DNA of 16,247 bases from Friedmanniella sp. (lineage in GTDB: Bacteria; Actinomycetota; Actinomycetes; Propionibacteriales; Propionibacteriaceae): assembly GCA_025964935.1 (NCBI GenBank), contig JAOPXW010000078.1:1-16247 (forward strand), written 5' to 3'. Positions 13,577 through 16,247 of this stretch are shown here, in pieces. The stretch's first letter is position 1, and each line of letters starts with the position of its first letter. Position numbers and translations under genes: made by a program. The notes beneath the pieces are model-generated. The model was not told the origin of the DNA. It searched no databases and saw nothing but the letters and a program-made list of their open reading frames with translations.

Positions 13577-14004
13577 CCGCCACGCCGCGGGGCCGTGGCG
13601 TGGTCGGGTACGTGCCGGGTGCCTGGGACCTGTTCCACATCGGCCACCTCAACCTCCTGCTCCGGGCCCGGGCGCAGTGCGACCACCTGGTCGTCGGCGT
13701 CGTGACCGACGAGGCGCTGGAGCGGGTCAAGGGCAACCGCCCCGTGGTGTCGCTCGAGGAGCGTGCGGAGGTCGTTCGCGGGCTCGCCCTGGTGGACCAG
13801 GTGGTGACCGACTTCGGCAGCAAGCTGGACGTCTGGGCCGAGGTCGGCTTCGACCTCCTGTTCAAGGGTGACGACTGGCGGGGGACGGCCAAGGGACGCC
13901 GGCTGGAGGCCGACATGGCCACGGTCGGGGTGCAGGTCCGTTACTTCCCCTACACCGCCACGACCTCGAGCACCGCGCTGCGCTCGCTGCTGGCGGCCCG
14001 CTGA
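13573..14004 (+). CDS. Cytidylyltransferase-like protein (TagD/glycerol-3-phosphate cytidylyltransferase family)
   Basis: This 143-residue protein belongs to the nucleotidyltransferase superfamily that activates a phospho-alcohol or phospho-sugar with CTP. The catalytic H22-I-G-H25 lies in GAWDLFHIGHLNLLLRA (16-32). LFKGDDWRGT (96-105) resembles the V-G-D-D-W region of TagD, and the C-terminal TATTSSTALRSLL (128-140) corresponds to the nucleotide-binding R/T-S-S/T-T motif. The length is typical for TagD (about 130). The GTG start overlaps the stop codon of the degenerate paralogue upstream by four bases. A terminator hairpin follows ten bases after the stop. Together with the CDP-alcohol phosphatidyltransferase at 11091 it suggests synthesis and transfer of a CDP-alcohol. 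Which alcohol (glycerol, another polyol, ethanolamine) cannot be told. Confidence 0.85.
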   Translation: MTATPRGRGVVGYVPGAWDLFHIGHLNLLLRARAQCDHLVVGVVTDEALERVKGNRPVVSLEERAEVVRGLALVDQVVTDFGSKLDVWAEVGFDLLFKGDDWRGTAKGRRLEADMATVGVQVRYFPYTATTSSTALRSLLAAR

Positions 14005-14013
14005 CCTCAGCCC

Positions 14014-14034
14014 GCTGACGCCGTTCGCGTCAGC
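14014..14034 (+). terminator. Terminator hairpin after the nucleotidyltransferase pair
   Basis: A perfect 8-bp stem GCTGACGC / GCGTCAGC (14014-14021, 14027-14034) with a 5-base loop is followed by TTCCGCC. It begins ten bases after the TGA of the cytidylyltransferase-like gene and precedes a separate -10 candidate. Confidence 0.65.
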
Positions 14035-14062
14035 TTCCGCCCCAACTTCCCCACCCGCCAGG

Positions 14063-14068
14063 CATAAT
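14063..14068 (+). promoter_or_regulatory. Candidate -10 element (CATAAT) of the UDP-sugar dehydrogenase gene
   Basis: CATAAT differs from TATAAT at one position and stands out in very GC-rich DNA. Transcription from about 14075 would give a leader of roughly 65 nt before ATG 14142. No good -35 hexamer is present at 16-18 bases upstream. Confidence 0.4.
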
Positions 14069-14141
14069 GGCGGCAGTCATCCATGCTCAGACGACCGGGG
14101 ACCGCCGCGAGGCGGGGTCGGGCACCACGAGTCGGAGTCGC

Positions 14142-15431
14142 ATGAGATCTGAGATCGAGCTGGAACACAGTCTGCCCACGGGTCCGTACAGCGTGATCCT
14201 GGGCCTGGGCTACGTGGGGCTGCCGCTGGCGCAGCAGGCGGTCCGCAGCGGCGTGGCGATCGTCGGCCTCGACGTGTCGGAGCGTCTGGTGTCCTCGCTG
14301 AACGCCGGTCGCTCGCACGTGGACGACCTGTCCGACGCCGACGTCGGCGTGATGCTGGACGCCGGCTTCTGGGCCACGACCAACCCGACGGTGGTGAGTG
14401 GGGCCGAGTCGGTGGTGATCTGCGTGCCCACACCGCTGTCGGAGGACGGCGGCCCCGACCTGTCCATGGTCCGGTCGGCCGGGCAGGCCATCGGAGCCCG
14501 GCTGTCGGCGGGCACGCTGGTCGTGCTGGAGTCGACCACCTATCCGGGGACGACCGAGGAGGTGCTCCGGCCACTGCTGGAGGAGCCGTCGGGCCTGGTC
14601 GCGGGGCGCGACTTCCACCTCGCCTTCAGCCCGGAGCGGATCGACCCCGGCAACGCGCGCTACGGGGTGGCCAACACCCCCAAGGTCGTCGGCGGCCTGA
14701 CCGCCGCCTGCACCGAGCGGGCGTCGGACTTCTACGGCCGCTTCATCGACACCGTCGTCCGAGCCCGGGGCACCCGGGAGGCGGAGATGGCCAAGCTGTT
14801 GGAGAACACGTACCGGCACGTCAACATCGCCATGGTCAACGAGATGGCCCAGTTCTGCCACGAGCTGCAGATCGACCTCTGGAACGTGATCGAGCTGGCC
14901 CGGACCAAGCCGTTCGGCTTCCAGGCCTTCTACCCCGGTCCGGGCGTGGGCGGGCACTGCATCCCGATCGACCCGAACTACCTGTCCCACCGGGTCCAGC
15001 AGCAGCTCGGCCATCCGTTCCGCTTCGTCGAGCTGGCCCAGGAGATCAACGCCTCGATGCCGGCGTACGTGGCCCACCGCGCCCAGGACCTGCTGAACGC
15101 GGACAAGCTGGCCATCAACGGCTCCCGGGTGCTGCTGCTCGGGGTGACCTACAAGCCCGACATCGCCGACGAGCGCGAGTCCCCGGCCACGCCCCTGGCG
15201 AAGCGACTGATGGGTCTCGGGGCCGAGGTCAGCTTCCACGACCCGTACGTGACCTCGATGCGGGTGTCCGGGGTGAGCGCGGTGACCGGTGACCTGATGG
15301 CCGCGGTGGCCGCGGCGGACCTCGTGATGCTGGTCCAGAACCACAAGGAGTACGACGTGAACGCCTTGGTGGCGGCCTCTCGGCGTTTCTTCGACACCCG
15401 GGGGGTCAGCCGCTCCGGAGTGAAGCTGTGA
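14142..15431 (+). CDS. Nucleotide-sugar (UDP-GlcNAc/UDP-glucose type) 6-dehydrogenase
   Basis: This 429-residue NAD-dependent enzyme oxidises C6 of a UDP-sugar to the uronic acid. The N-terminal Rossmann motif is VILGLGYVGLPLAQQA (18-33). The central domain has FSPERIDPGN (162-171) and KLLENTYRHVNIA (218-230). The catalytic cysteine is C273 in PGPGVGGHCIPIDPNYL (265-281). The C-terminal UDP-binding domain includes GVTYKPDIADERESPA. The S-P-E-R-x-D-P-G-N and K-P-F-G-F-x2-F-Y-P-G-P-G patterns fit the UDP-N-acetylglucosamine 6-dehydrogenase (WbpA-like) branch better than UDP-glucose dehydrogenase. I start at ATG 14142, which has GGAG (14134-14137) just upstream. The ATG at 14067 sits on the -10 sequence and is rejected. 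It precedes a GT2 gene by three bases. The product probably supplies a uronic-acid donor for the surface polymer. Confidence 0.93.
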   Translation: MRSEIELEHSLPTGPYSVILGLGYVGLPLAQQAVRSGVAIVGLDVSERLVSSLNAGRSHVDDLSDADVGVMLDAGFWATTNPTVVSGAESVVICVPTPLSEDGGPDLSMVRSAGQAIGARLSAGTLVVLESTTYPGTTEEVLRPLLEEPSGLVAGRDFHLAFSPERIDPGNARYGVANTPKVVGGLTAACTERASDFYGRFIDTVVRARGTREAEMAKLLENTYRHVNIAMVNEMAQFCHELQIDLWNVIELARTKPFGFQAFYPGPGVGGHCIPIDPNYLSHRVQQQLGHPFRFVELAQEINASMPAYVAHRAQDLLNADKLAINGSRVLLLGVTYKPDIADERESPATPLAKRLMGLGAEVSFHDPYVTSMRVSGVSAVTGDLMAAVAAADLVMLVQNHKEYDVNALVAASRRFFDTRGVSRSGVKL

Positions 15432-15434
15432 GCG

Positions 15435-16247
15435 GTGTCTGAGCCCGTGGACGTGGTCGTGGCCGTCCCCACCTTCCGGCGCCCCGACGACCTGGTCGAG
15501 CTGCTGCCGCAGCTGCTGGCGCAGGCCGCCGACGTGGAGTCGACCTGGCCGGGTCGCTTCCGGGTGAGGGTGCTGGTCGTGGACAACGACCCGGCGGGCA
15601 GCGGGGCCGAGCCGTGTCGGGCCCTGCCCGCGGTCCGCTACGTCGCCGAGGCCCGGCCGGGGATCGGAGCCGTACGGCACCGGGCGATGGCGGAGTCCGA
15701 GCCGGCCACGTTGCTGGCGATGATCGACGACGACGAGCGCCCGCACCCGCACTGGCTGAGCAGCCTGCTCGCCACCTGGACCGAGACGGGGGCGGCGCTG
15801 GTGGCCGGCCGGGTCGTCGCCGGCTACGACGGGCCGCTGGACCCCTGGATCGCCGCGGGGGAGTTCTTCCGCCGGCGCAACCTCGCCACCGGGGCCGCCC
15901 TCACCGTCGCCGCGGCCGGGAACCTGCTGCTCGACCTGGTGCAGGTGCGGGCGCTGGGGGTGGAGTTCGACCCCGGGCTGGGTCTGCGGGGTGGGGAGGA
16001 CACCCTCTTCAGCCGGCAGCTGCACGCCCGCGGCGGGCGGATGGTCTGGTGCGCCGAGTCGGTCATCACCGACCGGGTCCCCACCCAGCGGATGACCCGA
16101 CGCTGGGTGCTCGCGCGGGCCTGGAGCCACGGCAACGCGAGCACCCTGACCGACCTGCGCCTGGCGCAGGGGACCGGCGCTCGCTCGGCCGTCCGGCTCC
16201 GCCGGCTGGCCGGTGGCGGGCTGCGCGTGCTCGCCGGCGCCGTACGG
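15435..16247 (+). CDS. Glycosyltransferase family 2, N-terminal 271 residues (runs off right edge)
   Basis: The gene starts at GTG 15435, three bases after the dehydrogenase stop, and is open to the end of the window. It has a GT-A fold: VVVAVPTFRRPDDLVELLPQ (7-26), LVVDNDP (47-53), a D-x-D-type metal site in AMIDDDERPHPHW (95-107), and the catalytic-base region GGEDTLFSRQLHARGG (186-201). GT2 enzymes are inverting transferases that use nucleotide sugars. The visible part shows no membrane segment, though one may follow. GTG 15447 is an alternative start. The tight spacing says it is co-translated with the UDP-sugar dehydrogenase, so the oxidised sugar might be its donor; that link is inference. 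Confidence 0.88.
   Translation, partial: MSEPVDVVVAVPTFRRPDDLVELLPQLLAQAADVESTWPGRFRVRVLVVDNDPAGSGAEPCRALPAVRYVAEARPGIGAVRHRAMAESEPATLLAMIDDDERPHPHWLSSLLATWTETGAALVAGRVVAGYDGPLDPWIAAGEFFRRRNLATGAALTVAAAGNLLLDLVQVRALGVEFDPGLGLRGGEDTLFSRQLHARGGRMVWCAESVITDRVPTQRMTRRWVLARAWSHGNASTLTDLRLAQGTGARSAVRLRRLAGGGLRVLAGAVR

Noticed and set aside
14067..14141. Upstream ATG start for the UDP-sugar dehydrogenase
   Set aside because: This ATG overlaps the CATAAT -10 candidate and has no ribosome binding site. ATG 14142 has GGAG at good spacing and begins just before the Rossmann domain.
14007..16130. Long minus-strand open frame of about 707 codons opposite the dehydrogenase and GT2 genes
   Set aside because: It is a GC-rich antisense frame over two genes with clear family motifs. 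Its own translation is His/Arg/Gly/Val-rich low-complexity with no recognisable domain.
1..16247. tRNA, rRNA, CRISPR, insertion sequence or phage features
   Set aside because: I looked for repeat-spacer patterns, long terminal inverted repeats, transposase-like products and tRNA-like folds by eye and found none. A tRNA/covariance scan was not possible here.

Overview
The window is uniformly very GC-rich, uses GTG starts often, and carries actinobacterial-type families (idi/crtE/crtI/crtB, DUF1972-type glycosyltransferase, modular secreted GH16 enzymes). It most likely comes from a high-GC actinomycete chromosome. A Propionibacteriales-like host is a guess. No tRNA, rRNA, CRISPR array, insertion sequence or phage gene was seen.

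Layout, left to right. Positions 1-10909 are read entirely from the minus strand, so transcription runs right to left: a GT4 glycosyltransferase (10909-9755), then the carotenoid block idi (9712-9143), crtE (9102-7948), crtI (7859-6372), crtB (6375-5419) and a Rieske non-heme iron oxygenase (5441-4419). Next come two separately promoted secreted GH16 glycoside hydrolases (4092-2908 and 2532-712), and a C-methyltransferase that runs off the left edge (626 to <1). A 181-bp divergent gap follows. From 11091 everything is on the plus strand: a CDP-alcohol phosphatidyltransferase, a DUF1972-type glycosyltransferase, two overlapping TagD-like nucleotidyltransferase genes (the first with a destroyed active site), a UDP-sugar dehydrogenase and a GT2 glycosyltransferase cut by the right edge.

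Reading the genes together: the outer parts look like a cell-surface or exopolysaccharide locus. They hold sugar-nucleotide oxidation, sugar C-methylation, three glycosyltransferases, a probable CDP-alcohol synthesis/transfer pair, and two secreted GH16 enzymes that carry peptidoglycan-binding modules and could trim or process the polymer at the wall. A compact carotenoid operon (IPP isomerase, GGPP synthase, phytoene synthase, phytoene desaturase, Rieske oxygenase) is embedded in it. No lycopene cyclase is present in the window.

The points most worth following are: (1) a spacing-conserved 5' leader of about 165 nt shared by the two GH16 genes but not conserved as a reading frame; (2) the coupled pseudoenzyme/enzyme pair of nucleotidyltransferases next to a CDP-alcohol phosphotransferase; (3) an M15-like plus PG-binding plus GH16 triple fusion; (4) a Rieske oxygenase as last gene of the carotenoid operon; (5) two very short ORFs whose TGA overlaps the GTG start of crtI and of the methyltransferase.
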